Shown piece after piece: positions 26,471 to 34,244 of a stretch of 64,000 nt of DNA. This DNA is from Nitratireductor soli (GTDB taxonomy: Bacteria > Pseudomonadota > Alphaproteobacteria > Rhizobiales > Rhizobiaceae), in assembly GCF_001050155.1 (NCBI RefSeq), contig NZ_LFVY01000012.1, forward strand, positions 62,001 to 126,000, in the 5' to 3' direction. A model generated the notes under the pieces. It had not been told where the DNA came from, did no database searches, and saw nothing but the letters and a program-made list of their open reading frames with translations. Within the stretch, counting starts at the first letter, position 1. Every line of letters begins with the position of its first letter. The position numbers and the translations under genes are program-made.

Positions 26471-27760
26471 TCAGGATGCGGCGGCGCTTCGCGCCGTCGC
26501 CATCTGCCGGGACCGGTGTGCCCTGAACAGGATGAAGAAGGCGATCGCCATATTGCCGAGGTTCCAGGCGATGCCGTTCAGGAAGGCGGCCTGGTAGGAT
26601 CCCGTCAGGTCGTAGATCCAGCCCGACAGCCAGCCGCCCAGCGCCATGCCGATGATCGTCGCCATGATGACGACGCCGACGCGCTGTCCTGCCTCGCGCG
26701 CCGGCAGATATTCGCGCACGATGATCGCATAGCTCGGCACGATGCCGCCCTGCGACAGGCCGAAGATGAACGACACCATGTACAGCGACGTAAGTCCGTT
26801 GAACGGGATGTAGAGAAACAGCGACAGGCATTGCAGGATCGAGCCGACCAGGAGCGTCGGCACGCCGCCGATCCGGTCTGCCAGAAATCCCGAAACCAGC
26901 CGGCTGACGATGCCGGCGCCGAGCATCAGCGACAGCATTTCGGCGCCGCGCGCAATGTCGTATCCGAGATCCATGCAATAGGCGACGAGATGCACCTGCG
27001 GCATCGACATGGCCACGCAGCAGCCGAGCCCGGCCAGCACGAGCAGGCCTTGCAAGGCGCGTGGCGACAGGTCGATCGGCTTGCGGCTGCCGCGCCTCTG
27101 ACCGTCCAGGGCCGAGGGTTCGTCCGACTGGTTGATCACCGGGCGCGTGCGCAGCAGCAGTGCCAGCGGGACGATGGTGACGATGCAGAACAGGCCAATG
27201 CCGACGAAGATCGTGCGCCAGTCGGTTTCCACGAGCGCCAGCTTGATGACGGTCGGCCAGATCACGCCGGAAAGATAATTGCCGCAGGCGACCGCGGCGA
27301 CCGCGATGCCGCGCCGGCGTTCGAACCAATGCGAGATGTCGGCCAGCAGCGGCCCGAAACAGGCGGAACCGCCAAGGCCGATCAGCCCCTGCAGCAGGGT
27401 GAACTGCCAGATCGATGTCGTGAAGCTCGATGCGATGAAGCCGAGCCCCAGCGCCGCACCGGCTATGGCGACGGGCACGGCGACGCCGATCCGGTCCGCA
27501 TAGCGGCCGATCAGGACATTGCCGAGCGCAAAGCCGATCATGCTGCTGGTGTAGGGCAGGGAAGCGGCGGCGCGGTCGACGGCGAACTCCGCCTGGATCG
27601 GCGGCAGCACGACGACGAAGGCCCACAGGCCGACCGTGCCGATCGTGCCGAGAAGCAGCGATACGGTCAGCCGGAACCAGGCATAGGATCCGTCAACCGC
27701 TATCGGGCCTGCTGTGGGCGTCGCGGGCTGCTGCACTGGGTTTTCCCGGGGGCGTTGCAT
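26471..27760 (-). CDS. MFS transporter, MCT/oxalate-formate-like group
   Basis: 429 aa, 12 predicted membrane segments. The loop 2-3 motif reads GNVLIGRYADRIG, followed by an inverted half-motif SGFLADRIGGVPT in the second half. GLGGSACFGPLLADISHWFERRRG is the MCT-like loop region (given here only by its key residues Gly-Gly and ERRRG). Substrate is probably a small organic anion but cannot be named. Convergent with thrS; the MerR gene lies upstream in the opposite direction, 376 bp away. Confidence 0.85.
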   Translation of the reverse strand: MQRPRENPVQQPATPTAGPIAVDGSYAWFRLTVSLLLGTIGTVGLWAFVVVLPPIQAEFAVDRAAASLPYTSSMIGFALGNVLIGRYADRIGVAVPVAIAGAALGLGFIASSFTTSIWQFTLLQGLIGLGGSACFGPLLADISHWFERRRGIAVAAVACGNYLSGVIWPTVIKLALVETDWRTIFVGIGLFCIVTIVPLALLLRTRPVINQSDEPSALDGQRRGSRKPIDLSPRALQGLLVLAGLGCCVAMSMPQVHLVAYCMDLGYDIARGAEMLSLMLGAGIVSRLVSGFLADRIGGVPTLLVGSILQCLSLFLYIPFNGLTSLYMVSFIFGLSQGGIVPSYAIIVREYLPAREAGQRVGVVIMATIIGMALGGWLSGWIYDLTGSYQAAFLNGIAWNLGNMAIAFFILFRAHRSRQMATARSAAAS

Positions 27761-28136
27761 GGTGTCGTATGGCAAGTGCCGGAGCACACCGTGTCTGCGG
27801 TGCGAGGGTCGGCGCAATGGCGTCTTGCTGCATAGCCCGAAGCTGGACGATTGCGTAGGGCCAGCATATGTGCCTCGCCTGAGCCTCGGGACGTCTCTGC
27901 AGGCAGCATTTTGGGTGCTGTACGATGCAAAATTGACTTTTACGTAAATCCAATGGCAAGCTGCCGAGCGGTTCGACGACCCGGATGTCGATTCCAGGCC
28001 GCCGGACGTTGCGCGACCGCGAAACCGGGCCTACGGCCTGCGCGTTCGTGCGGGACGGTGGATCCAGACGAATTGCGAGAACGACGGGCGGTTGCGGGGA
28101 GGAATGGGTCTCGCCGCGAACAAAGGGCATGAAGCC
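27761..28136. other. Divergent regulatory region between MFS and MerR genes
   Basis: 376 bp with no credible gene. Contains a perfect 10-bp palindrome TTTACGTAAA (27939-27948) flanked by TTGAC and TCCAA, described separately. The rest is GC-rich and carries no clear hairpin. Confidence 0.5.
27933..27953. promoter_or_regulatory. MerR/LiuR-type operator candidate
   Basis: Near-palindrome with core TTTACGTAAA and flanks TTG...CAA. The MerR-family regulator LiuR is known to bind TTTACGTAAA-like sites, and the regulator encoded downstream resembles LiuR. The site is about 170 bp from the MFS start and 190 bp from the MerR start, so either or both could be controlled. Confidence 0.45.
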
Positions 28137-28523
28137 ATGCGCGATTACTATTCGATTACCGAACTGACGCGGGAGTTCGGAATCTCGACCCGCACCCTGC
28201 GCTTCTACGAGGATGAGGGGTTGATCAATCCGATGCGGCGCGGCCGCACGCGGCTTTATCGTCCCTCGGACAGGCAATTGGTCCGCCAGATACTGCGTGG
28301 CCGCCGCCTTGGCTTTTCGGTCGCCGAAATTCGCGAGATCATCGAGGTCTACAAGGCGCCGCCCGGCGAGGTTGGACAGCTCAAGCTGATGCTGACGCAC
28401 ATCGAGCAGAAGCAGCAGGATTTGCGCCAGAAGCGGCGTGATCTTGAAGACACGCTCGAAGAGTTGGCCAGCGCCGAGGAAGCCTGCGTCGAGCGGCTTG
28501 CCGAACTCGGCGTGAACACCTGA
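28137..28523 (+). CDS. MerR family transcriptional regulator, LiuR-like
   Basis: 128 aa. N-terminal winged helix YYSITELTREFGISTRTLRF and YEDEGLINPMRRGRTRLY; then a long dimerisation coiled coil HIEQKQQDLRQKRRDLEDTL. It lacks the Cys pattern of metal-sensing MerR proteins, which fits acyl-CoA-responsive LiuR types (inference). Alternative ATG at 28104 has GGGGAGGA abutting it with no spacing, so 28137 is preferred. No leucine or fatty-acid catabolic genes are adjacent in the window. Confidence 0.85.
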   Translation: MRDYYSITELTREFGISTRTLRFYEDEGLINPMRRGRTRLYRPSDRQLVRQILRGRRLGFSVAEIREIIEVYKAPPGEVGQLKLMLTHIEQKQQDLRQKRRDLEDTLEELASAEEACVERLAELGVNT

Positions 28524-28550
28524 CGGCCCGCATACGGCTTTGCGCCAGGC

Positions 28551-29036
28551 TCAAAACCAGCGCCGCACCTTTTTCTGATAGTCGCGGTACTTTTTGCCGA
28601 AACGCACGAACAGGTGCTTTTCCTCCGGCTCTATCGCCAGTTTCTGCGTCACGAAGGACGCGATGAGGGCGAACAGCAGAAACCACGGATTGCCGGTGAT
28701 CAGGCCGATGCCGGCCATCACCAGTGTGCTGGCGAGGTAAATCGGATTGCGGCTGATCGCGAAGGGGCCCCTGGTCACCAGAACTGTGGCCGCGCCATCC
28801 GCGCGCACCGTCGTGCCGGCCCTCTTGAGCGTACGGAGTGCCTGGATGGCCATTGCCCCGGAAGCCGCCACCATCAGCCAGCCGAGCGCGAACAGGAAGT
28901 CGGCCAGCGGGCGGCCGAGCCAGGGCAGCGGATAGACGACGCCCAGAACAATCGCGCCGGCGATCGCCGCCAGATAGATCAATGGCGGCCAGGGAAACTT
29001 TGCCGGCCGGTTCTCATGGTCGTTCATCTGCGCCAT
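28551..29036 (-). CDS. Isoprenylcysteine carboxylmethyltransferase-family membrane methyltransferase
   Basis: 161 aa, four hydrophobic segments. C-terminal SAM-binding signature of the ICMT/PEMT group: GPFAISRNPIYLASTL and EEKHLFVRFGKKYRDYQKKV. Bacterial members methylate unknown lipids or peptides. Its start overlaps the end of the DUF1624 gene by 23 bp (or 14 bp if the ATG at 29027 is used), so the two are translationally linked. Confidence 0.88.
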   Translation of the reverse strand: MAQMNDHENRPAKFPWPPLIYLAAIAGAIVLGVVYPLPWLGRPLADFLFALGWLMVAASGAMAIQALRTLKRAGTTVRADGAATVLVTRGPFAISRNPIYLASTLVMAGIGLITGNPWFLLFALIASFVTQKLAIEPEEKHLFVRFGKKYRDYQKKVRRWF

Positions 29037-30015
29037 CCCGCTCTCCTGCCGGTGTCCCCGTTTCTGCCTGTATAGTGCATTCGGCGGCGATCTGGCTCAA
29101 GCGGGTTTCGGTTTCCAGTCCGCGCGCCGACGAGGACATCACCGTTTCAAGCCGCCCCTCGGCAACGAGAACGTCGGTGAAGCAGGCGCAATATGCGGCG
29201 CAAAACGGTTCGTCACGCGATTGGCCGCATTGCTGGATGCAGGCCCTCGTGAACTGTATTTCGGTGTCTGCGGCGGCCGCCGGCCAGAACTGGGCAAGCA
29301 GCCACACGCAGCCGATCAGCAGCGGCTGATGCAGCAGGTAGAAGGCCAGGCTGTGCCGCCCGGCGAATGTGAACGGCATCTTCCAGCGGCCCGGATTGAG
29401 CCCGGCCAGCCAGTCAAGCATGCCGCTGTCGCGGGCGATTCTGGCGGCGGCGATGCCCGCCAGGACCGCGCCGAACCAGGGCAGGAGCGGGACGTAATCG
29501 TTGGAATGCGGATTGGCGCTCGACAGGCCGACCCACCAGAGTGCCGGATGGTCGAAGAAGGCCGAGCGCAGGAAATGCGGCGCCGCCACCGCGCCCGCCG
29601 CCGCCACGAGCACCAGCCAGGCGGGCAGCCGCAGGAAAGCCAGGCCGACAAGGCTGGCCAGCGCGATGTGGTGCAGAATGCCGAAGAAGATGAAGCCTTC
29701 GGGAAAGGCGAACCAGGTGGCGGCCGAAATGGCCGCCGCCGCCCCGGCGACCATTGCCAGTCTTCTGCTGAACCCATGCCAGCGGATTTGCCGCGCATGC
29801 GCCAGGAAAAGGCTGACGCCGACGAGGAACAGGAACGAGGTGGCGATGCTGCGGGCGAAAAGCCGCCAGCCGCCGCTGACGGTCGTGCCTGGCTCCATGT
29901 AGCCGAAGAATTCCAGGTCCCAGCCGAAATGATAGACCGCCATGGCGAGAAGGGCAGCACCGCGCGCGATATCGATTGCCGCAATGCGCGGTTTGCCCGA
30001 AACGGCCTGCTGCAT
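29014..30015 (-). CDS. DUF1624 / heparan-alpha-glucosaminide N-acetyltransferase-like membrane protein
   Basis: 333 aa. Membrane part (residues 10-255) with the family start RIAAIDIARGAALLAMAVYHFGWD and about eight segments up to HSLAFYLLHQPLLIG. A soluble C-terminal tail of about 75 residues carries the cysteine pattern C-x3-C...C-x3-C-x-C (CIQQCGQSRDEPFCAAYCAC), unusual for this group. Acyl transfer to a glycan or lipid is likely by family; the substrate is unknown. ATG at 30015 (MQQAVSG) chosen; the upstream frame is longer. Overlaps the methyltransferase gene downstream. Confidence 0.82.
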   Translation of the reverse strand: MQQAVSGKPRIAAIDIARGAALLAMAVYHFGWDLEFFGYMEPGTTVSGGWRLFARSIATSFLFLVGVSLFLAHARQIRWHGFSRRLAMVAGAAAAISAATWFAFPEGFIFFGILHHIALASLVGLAFLRLPAWLVLVAAAGAVAAPHFLRSAFFDHPALWWVGLSSANPHSNDYVPLLPWFGAVLAGIAAARIARDSGMLDWLAGLNPGRWKMPFTFAGRHSLAFYLLHQPLLIGCVWLLAQFWPAAAADTEIQFTRACIQQCGQSRDEPFCAAYCACFTDVLVAEGRLETVMSSSARGLETETRLSQIAAECTIQAETGTPAGERDGADERP

Positions 30016-30105
30016 TAGGTGGATGCCCCGTATGGTTCTTATCGAAACTAACATTTATATGGGTCGCTGTGAAAAGTGGCCGAAAGACGGAAGAGGACGA
30101 GCTCA

Positions 30106-30936
30106 ATGCAAAAGGTCGAAGCCAATGGCGCCTCCATTCCCGTGCTCGGGCTGGGAACCTGGACGCTGAAGGACGCGGCATGTGTCGCCCTGGTTTCCAA
30201 GGCCCTGTCGATCGGCTACCGCCATGTCGATACAGCCGCCGCCTATGGCAACGAGGAAGCCGTTGGCGAGGGAATTCGCGCGTCGGGCGTTGACCGCGAG
30301 GCGCTTTTCGTCACCACCAAGGTCTGGTGGACCGACATTGCCGCGGGCGATCTTGAGCGTTCGGCCGAGGCCAGCCTGGAGCGGCTCGGTCTTGACCGTC
30401 TCGACCTGCTGCTCATTCATTGGCCGAACCCGCAAGTGCCGCTCGCCGATAGCATACGCGCGCTCAACCGCATGCGCGAGACGGGCCTGACCCGGCATAT
30501 CGGCGTGTCCAACTTCACCACCGCGCTGCTCGCCGAGGCCATTCGATTGTCCGATGCCCCGCTGGTCGCCAATCAGGTCGAGTATCATCCCTATCTCGAC
30601 CAGGACCAGGTCTGGCGCGCCTGCCGCGCGGCGGGCATGGCGATGGTGTCCTACTGCCCGCTCGCCCGTGGCAGCCGCCTGTTCGATGACCCGGCCGTCG
30701 CCGGGGCGGCCGCGCGCCACGGCAAGACGCCGGCCCAGATCGTCCTGCGCTGGCATGTGCAGCAGGAAGGCGTCGTCGCCATCCCGCGCACCAGCAATCC
30801 TGCACGCCTGTCTGAAAACGCCGATATCTTCGACTTCGCCTTGAGCGATGCCGAGATGGCGGCGATCTCGGCGCTTGGCGCGGCCGGCCAGCGCATTTGC
30901 GACTACGATTTCTCGCCCGCCTGGGATGCCGCGTAA
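30106..30936 (+). CDS. Aldo/keto reductase (2,5-diketogluconate reductase-like)
   Basis: 276 aa NADPH-dependent carbonyl reductase. Catalytic tetrad visible: D and Y in HVDTAAAYGNE, K in TTKVWW, H in LLIHWPN. NADP site residues in IPRTSNPARLSEN. Single-domain TIM barrel, no signal. Start MQKVEANG at 30106; a longer frame from 30076 is possible. Divergent from the DUF1624 gene. Substrate cannot be inferred. Confidence 0.92.
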   Translation: MQKVEANGASIPVLGLGTWTLKDAACVALVSKALSIGYRHVDTAAAYGNEEAVGEGIRASGVDREALFVTTKVWWTDIAAGDLERSAEASLERLGLDRLDLLLIHWPNPQVPLADSIRALNRMRETGLTRHIGVSNFTTALLAEAIRLSDAPLVANQVEYHPYLDQDQVWRACRAAGMAMVSYCPLARGSRLFDDPAVAGAAARHGKTPAQIVLRWHVQQEGVVAIPRTSNPARLSENADIFDFALSDAEMAAISALGAAGQRICDYDFSPAWDAA

Positions 30937-31064
30937 CCATCACAGGTTGATCGCGCTGGTTAACCCTGCGTTAGCCGGTCCGCATTACTTTACCTAAGGT
31001 TGTCCTGATCGCCGCCTTGGCGGTCGGGAAGCAGGGTATGCCTTTGGGGGAAGGTGGGCAGCGC

Positions 31065-32141
31065 ATGTTGCAGACTTCGAGTGGCGCGGAAGACCGGCCG
31101 GGCGATATCGCGTCCACGATCGCCAATTCCATGCGGCGCATGGGCATTGTCGGCCTGCCGCGCAATTATGAAATCTTCTATGAGGTCTATACCGGCTCCA
31201 ACCGCGAATTGGCGGCCGATTTTGCCGCGCTGAACGGGCGGCCGACGCAGGAGGCGCTGGACGAGCTGGCGCTAAAGTACTTCGCCCAGAGCAACCGCCA
31301 CGCCATCGTCGAGACGGCGCAGGAGCAGATCGCCGACCGGGCGCAGGAGATATTGTCGCTGCTTGGCCGGGAACGCAGTTCGCTGGAAAAGTTTGGCGTG
31401 ATTCTCGACCAGACCTCGAACGGGCTCGGCGCCCGCGCCGATCTGTCTCGCGATATCCTGCGCAAGATTGTCGGCATCATGGCCGCCGCCACGGAAACCA
31501 CCATCGAGCAGGGCCGCCAGATCAGCCGTGCCATGGAGGACAAGTCCGACGAGCTGGAGAAGATGCGCGCCAAGCTCGAGCAGTACAAGCGGCTGGCCGA
31601 CACCGACCCGCTGACACGGATCTGGAATCGGCGCGCCTTCGACAAGCGCATGGCGCGCATCTTCGACGATGAACGCTCGGTGATGTTCCATGCCTTGATT
31701 CTGGCCGACATCGACGGCTTCAAATCCTTCAACGATCATTACGGCCACCCGGTTGGCGACCGCATCCTGCAGATCGTCGCGCATCTTCTGAAGGTGCAGG
31801 GCGGCACCGACTGCTTTGTCGCCCGCACCGGTGGCGAGGAGTTTGCGCTGATCGTCGAAGGGCTCTCGGTGGAGGCCACGATGGCGGTGGCGGAAGCCGC
31901 CCGTGTGGCCATCGAGAAAGCCGAGTTCTGCGTCGGGTCGACGGCGCGCAATTACGGGCCGATCAACATTTCGCTCGGCGTCTGCATGGCATCGGACGCC
32001 GCCGACGCCGACGACCTCTACGCCAAGGCCGACCAGGCGCTCTATGCCTCCAAGGTCGATGGGCGCAACCGCGTCAGCCTCTATGCGAACCTTCCGCGCG
32101 GCAAATTCACCAAAAGCTGGCTGATCTACCGCAAGGATTGA
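31065..32141 (+). CDS. GGDEF-domain diguanylate cyclase
   Basis: Makes the second messenger c-di-GMP from GTP. 358 aa from ATG 31065 (SD GGAAGGTGGG 7 bp upstream); an ATG at 31038 is an alternative. The first 180 residues are soluble and helical with no recognised sensor domain. The GGDEF domain covers the C-terminal 170 residues, with DTDPLTRIWNRRAFD, LADIDGFKSFNDHYGH and active-site TGGEEFALI. No RxxD inhibitory site is obvious just before GGEEF. No EAL domain. It is followed by a mosaic of repeats and the OmpA gene. Confidence 0.92.
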   Translation: MLQTSSGAEDRPGDIASTIANSMRRMGIVGLPRNYEIFYEVYTGSNRELAADFAALNGRPTQEALDELALKYFAQSNRHAIVETAQEQIADRAQEILSLLGRERSSLEKFGVILDQTSNGLGARADLSRDILRKIVGIMAAATETTIEQGRQISRAMEDKSDELEKMRAKLEQYKRLADTDPLTRIWNRRAFDKRMARIFDDERSVMFHALILADIDGFKSFNDHYGHPVGDRILQIVAHLLKVQGGTDCFVARTGGEEFALIVEGLSVEATMAVAEAARVAIEKAEFCVGSTARNYGPINISLGVCMASDAADADDLYAKADQALYASKVDGRNRVSLYANLPRGKFTKSWLIYRKD

Positions 32142-32163
32142 GCTGTTGCCGGCCGGCACGGCC

Positions 32164-32203
32164 AGAACGCCATGCGTCCATTCGGACGCATAAAGGACGC
32201 TCT
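32164..32203. repeat. Hairpin repeat, family B, copy 2
   Basis: Inner perfect stem ATGCGTCC-ATTC-GGACGCAT (32172-32191) and outer AGAACG/CGCTCT with one mismatch, plus the family segment AAAGGACGCTCT. It is followed 6 bp later by a reversed family A element, so the two families sit as a mosaic. Confidence 0.75.
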
Positions 32204-32209
32204 ATCTTC

Positions 32210-32266
32210 TTGTATTTCCGCATTTATGCGGACGTCAGGTGATTCCACCTGACTGCAAATGCTATA
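32210..32266 (-). repeat. Two-hairpin palindromic repeat, family A, copy 4 (reverse)
   Basis: Inverted orientation: TTGTATTTCCGCATTTATGC, then GTCAGGTG-ATTC-CACCTGAC, then TGCAAATGCTATA. Stems are perfect. Between the GGDEF and OmpA genes. Confidence 0.9.
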
Positions 32267-32405
32267 GTCAGTTTTGCTAAAATTTGCCTATACTTCGCGG
32301 CAAGCGCGCGCAGATTTTCGCCCCAATTGTGCTACAGGGGCGATGGAGGGCGTTGTTTACGTGCGATTCTTTCGCGGATTTTTGAGAAAAGTGAGGACAC
32401 GGACT

Positions 32406-33065
32406 ATGTTGAAGAAATCCATCGCTGTCGCGCTGGTGGCGGGCTTTGCCGCCGGTTGTGTGACCAGCACCGATCCCTATACCGGTCAGCAGAAGATTTC
32501 CAACACGGCCGGGGGTGCGGCGCTGGGCGCACTTGCGGGCGCCGGCGTCGGGCTTCTGGCCGGCGGCGACGACCGCCGCAACGCGCTGATCGGCGCCGGC
32601 ATCGGCGCGCTGGCCGGTGGCGCCGTGGGCTCCTACATGGACCAGCAGGAATCGCAATTGCGCGGCCAGTTGCAGGGGACGGGCGTCAGCGTCACGCGCC
32701 AGGGTGACTACATCATCCTCAACATGCCGTCGAACATCACCTTCTCGACCGATTCGGCGACCATCCAGCCGGCCTTCTACCCGACGCTGAATTCGGTGGC
32801 GCTGGTGCTGCAGAAATACAACCGCACGCTGGTCGATGTGTTCGGCCATACGGATTCGACCGGCAACGACAATTACAATCTCGACCTGTCGCAGCGGCGC
32901 GCCGGCTCGGTGGCGAACTACCTGATCTCCCAGGGTGCCGCCAGCCAGCGCTTCGCCATCATCGGCGAGGGCGAGACGCAGCCGATCGCCTCCAACGCCA
33001 CGCCCGACGGCCGGGCGCAGAACCGTCGCGTGGAAATCCGCCTGTCGCCGCTGACCGGCGCCTGA
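32406..33065 (+). CDS. OmpA-family peptidoglycan-associated lipoprotein
   Basis: 219 aa. Signal peptide MLKKSIAVALVAGFAAGC with lipobox Cys18. A glycine-zipper region (GGAALGALAGAGVGLLAGG, then GAGIGALAGGAVGSYM) may insert into or along the membrane. The C-terminal OmpA domain (about 105-215) has VDVFGHTDSTGNDNYNLDLS and QRRAGSVANYL with the Asp and Arg that bind diaminopimelate. YiaD/Pal-like tether of outer membrane to peptidoglycan. The stop is followed by three tandem family A repeats and a terminator. Confidence 0.93.
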   Translation: MLKKSIAVALVAGFAAGCVTSTDPYTGQQKISNTAGGAALGALAGAGVGLLAGGDDRRNALIGAGIGALAGGAVGSYMDQQESQLRGQLQGTGVSVTRQGDYIILNMPSNITFSTDSATIQPAFYPTLNSVALVLQKYNRTLVDVFGHTDSTGNDNYNLDLSQRRAGSVANYLISQGAASQRFAIIGEGETQPIASNATPDGRAQNRRVEIRLSPLTGA

Positions 33066-33070
33066 TCGGA

Positions 33071-33127
33071 TAGAGCATTTTGCAGTCAGGTGGAATCACC
33101 TGACGTCCGCATAAATGCGGAAAAGCA
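33071..33127 (+). repeat. Two-hairpin palindromic repeat, family A, copy 5 (tandem 1 of 3)
   Basis: Perfect stems. First of three direct copies with 55-bp period downstream of the OmpA gene. Confidence 0.93.
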
Positions 33128-33182
33128 GCGCATTTTGCAGTCAGGTTGAATCACCTGACGTCCGCATAAACGCGGAAAAGCA
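33128..33182 (+). repeat. Two-hairpin palindromic repeat, family A, copy 6 (tandem 2 of 3)
   Basis: Hairpin 1 has one mismatch (GTCAGGTT), hairpin 2 reads CCGCATAAACGCGG with one mismatch. Shares GTCAGGTT with copy 7, so 6 and 7 derive from a local duplication. Confidence 0.93.
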
Positions 33183-33238
33183 GCGCATTTTGCAGTCAGG
33201 TTGAATCACCTGGCGTCCGCATAAATGCGGAAAAACAA
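33183..33238 (+). repeat. Two-hairpin palindromic repeat, family A, copy 7 (tandem 3 of 3)
   Basis: GTCAGGTT-GAAT-CACCTGGC in hairpin 1 (two deviations), hairpin 2 perfect, tail AAAAACAATGAGATAG. Confidence 0.93.
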
Positions 33239-33263
33239 TGAGATAGACTGATTCAACGACAGG

Positions 33264-33291
33264 AGCCGCCGGAGAGATTCGGCGGCTTTTT
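33264..33291 (+). terminator. Rho-independent terminator after OmpA gene and repeats
   Basis: AGCCGCCG-GAGAGATT-CGGCGGCT followed by TTTTT. It lies after the three repeats, so the OmpA mRNA probably carries all three in its 3' untranslated region. Confidence 0.85.
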
Positions 33292-33313
33292 CGTCTGCTT
33301 GTTCGGCCGCGCG

Positions 33314-34231
33314 TCAGCCGGCGGCAATCTCCCTGGCGATCCGCGCCGCCAGGACGGCATTGTTCTTCACCAGGGCGATGTTGGTCGCCAGGCTCGCCCC
33401 ATCCGTCAGTTCAAGGATGGCGGCCAGCAGGAATGGCGTCACGCCTTTGCCCGAGACGCCCTCCCGCGCGGCCTTTTCCTGCGCGGCGGCGATGTGCGCG
33501 GCCATGATTTCGGCGGGGATCTCGTCAGCCTCGGGAACGGGATTGGCGATCAGCATGCCGCCGTCGATGCCGAGCGCCTTGCGCGTCGCCTGGAAGCGGG
33601 CGATGGCCGCCGGCGTGTCGAGCCGCAACGGCGCCTTGTGCGGCGATTGCCGCGACCAGAAGGCAGGCATGGTGTCGGTGGCGAAGGCTACCACCGGCAC
33701 GCCGCGCGTTTCCAGCACTTCCAGCGTCTTTTCCGTGTCGAGAATGGCTTTCGGCCCGGCCGACACGACGATCACCGGCGTCCTTGCCAGTTCGTCGAGA
33801 TCGGCGGAGATGTCGAAGCTCGTCTCCGCGCCCCGGTGCACGCCGCCAATGCCGCCCGTGGCGAACACGGCGATGCCCGCCATATGCGCGGCGATCATGG
33901 TGGCCGCCACCGTCGTGCCGCCGGTTCGCCCCTCCGCCAGGGCGAAGGCGAGATCGGCGCGCGACAGCTTCATCGGGTCTTTCGCCTGCGCCAGTGCCGC
34001 CCGCTCGCTGTCCGAAAGGCCGACCTTCAACCGTCCGTCGATCACCGCGATGGTGGCCGGCACCGCGCCCTCGGCGCGGATCAGCGCCTCCACATCGGCC
34101 GCCATCTCATTGTTGCGCGGCCATGGCATGCCATGGGTGATGATCGTGCTTTCCAGCGCCACGACGGGCTTGCCGGCCGCAAGCGCGTCAGTCACCGGAG
34201 CGTGGATATCGAGAATGTTCTTGGATCGCAC
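33314..34231 (-). CDS. psuG: Pseudouridine-5'-phosphate glycosidase
   Basis: Cleaves pseudouridine 5'-phosphate to uracil and ribose 5-phosphate. 305 aa, near family length. Motifs ESTIITHGMPWPRN, GRLKVGLSDSE, GRTGGTTVAATMIAAHMAGI, FATGGIGGVHRGAE and VVSAGPKAILDTEKTLE. GTG start at 34231 is supported by AAGGAG about 9 bp upstream. It lies 13 bp after psuK, and its SD overlaps the psuK end, so the two are translationally linked. Confidence 0.93.
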   Translation of the reverse strand: MRSKNILDIHAPVTDALAAGKPVVALESTIITHGMPWPRNNEMAADVEALIRAEGAVPATIAVIDGRLKVGLSDSERAALAQAKDPMKLSRADLAFALAEGRTGGTTVAATMIAAHMAGIAVFATGGIGGVHRGAETSFDISADLDELARTPVIVVSAGPKAILDTEKTLEVLETRGVPVVAFATDTMPAFWSRQSPHKAPLRLDTPAAIARFQATRKALGIDGGMLIANPVPEADEIPAEIMAAHIAAAQEKAAREGVSGKGVTPFLLAAILELTDGASLATNIALVKNNAVLAARIAREIAAG

Positions 34232-34244
34232 GGGGAGGGCTCCT

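Noticed and set aside
24132-27626. Very long minus-strand open frame (over 1100 codons) opposite thrS and the MFS gene
   Set aside because: It runs antisense to thrS and in another frame of the MFS gene, has low-complexity Arg/Leu/Asp composition typical of shadow frames in GC-rich DNA, and passes through the GCGAATA repeat. No domain is recognisable.
33071-33238. CRISPR-like array (three regular repeats)
   Set aside because: Units abut without unique spacers, are themselves found singly at eight other places, and no cas gene is present.
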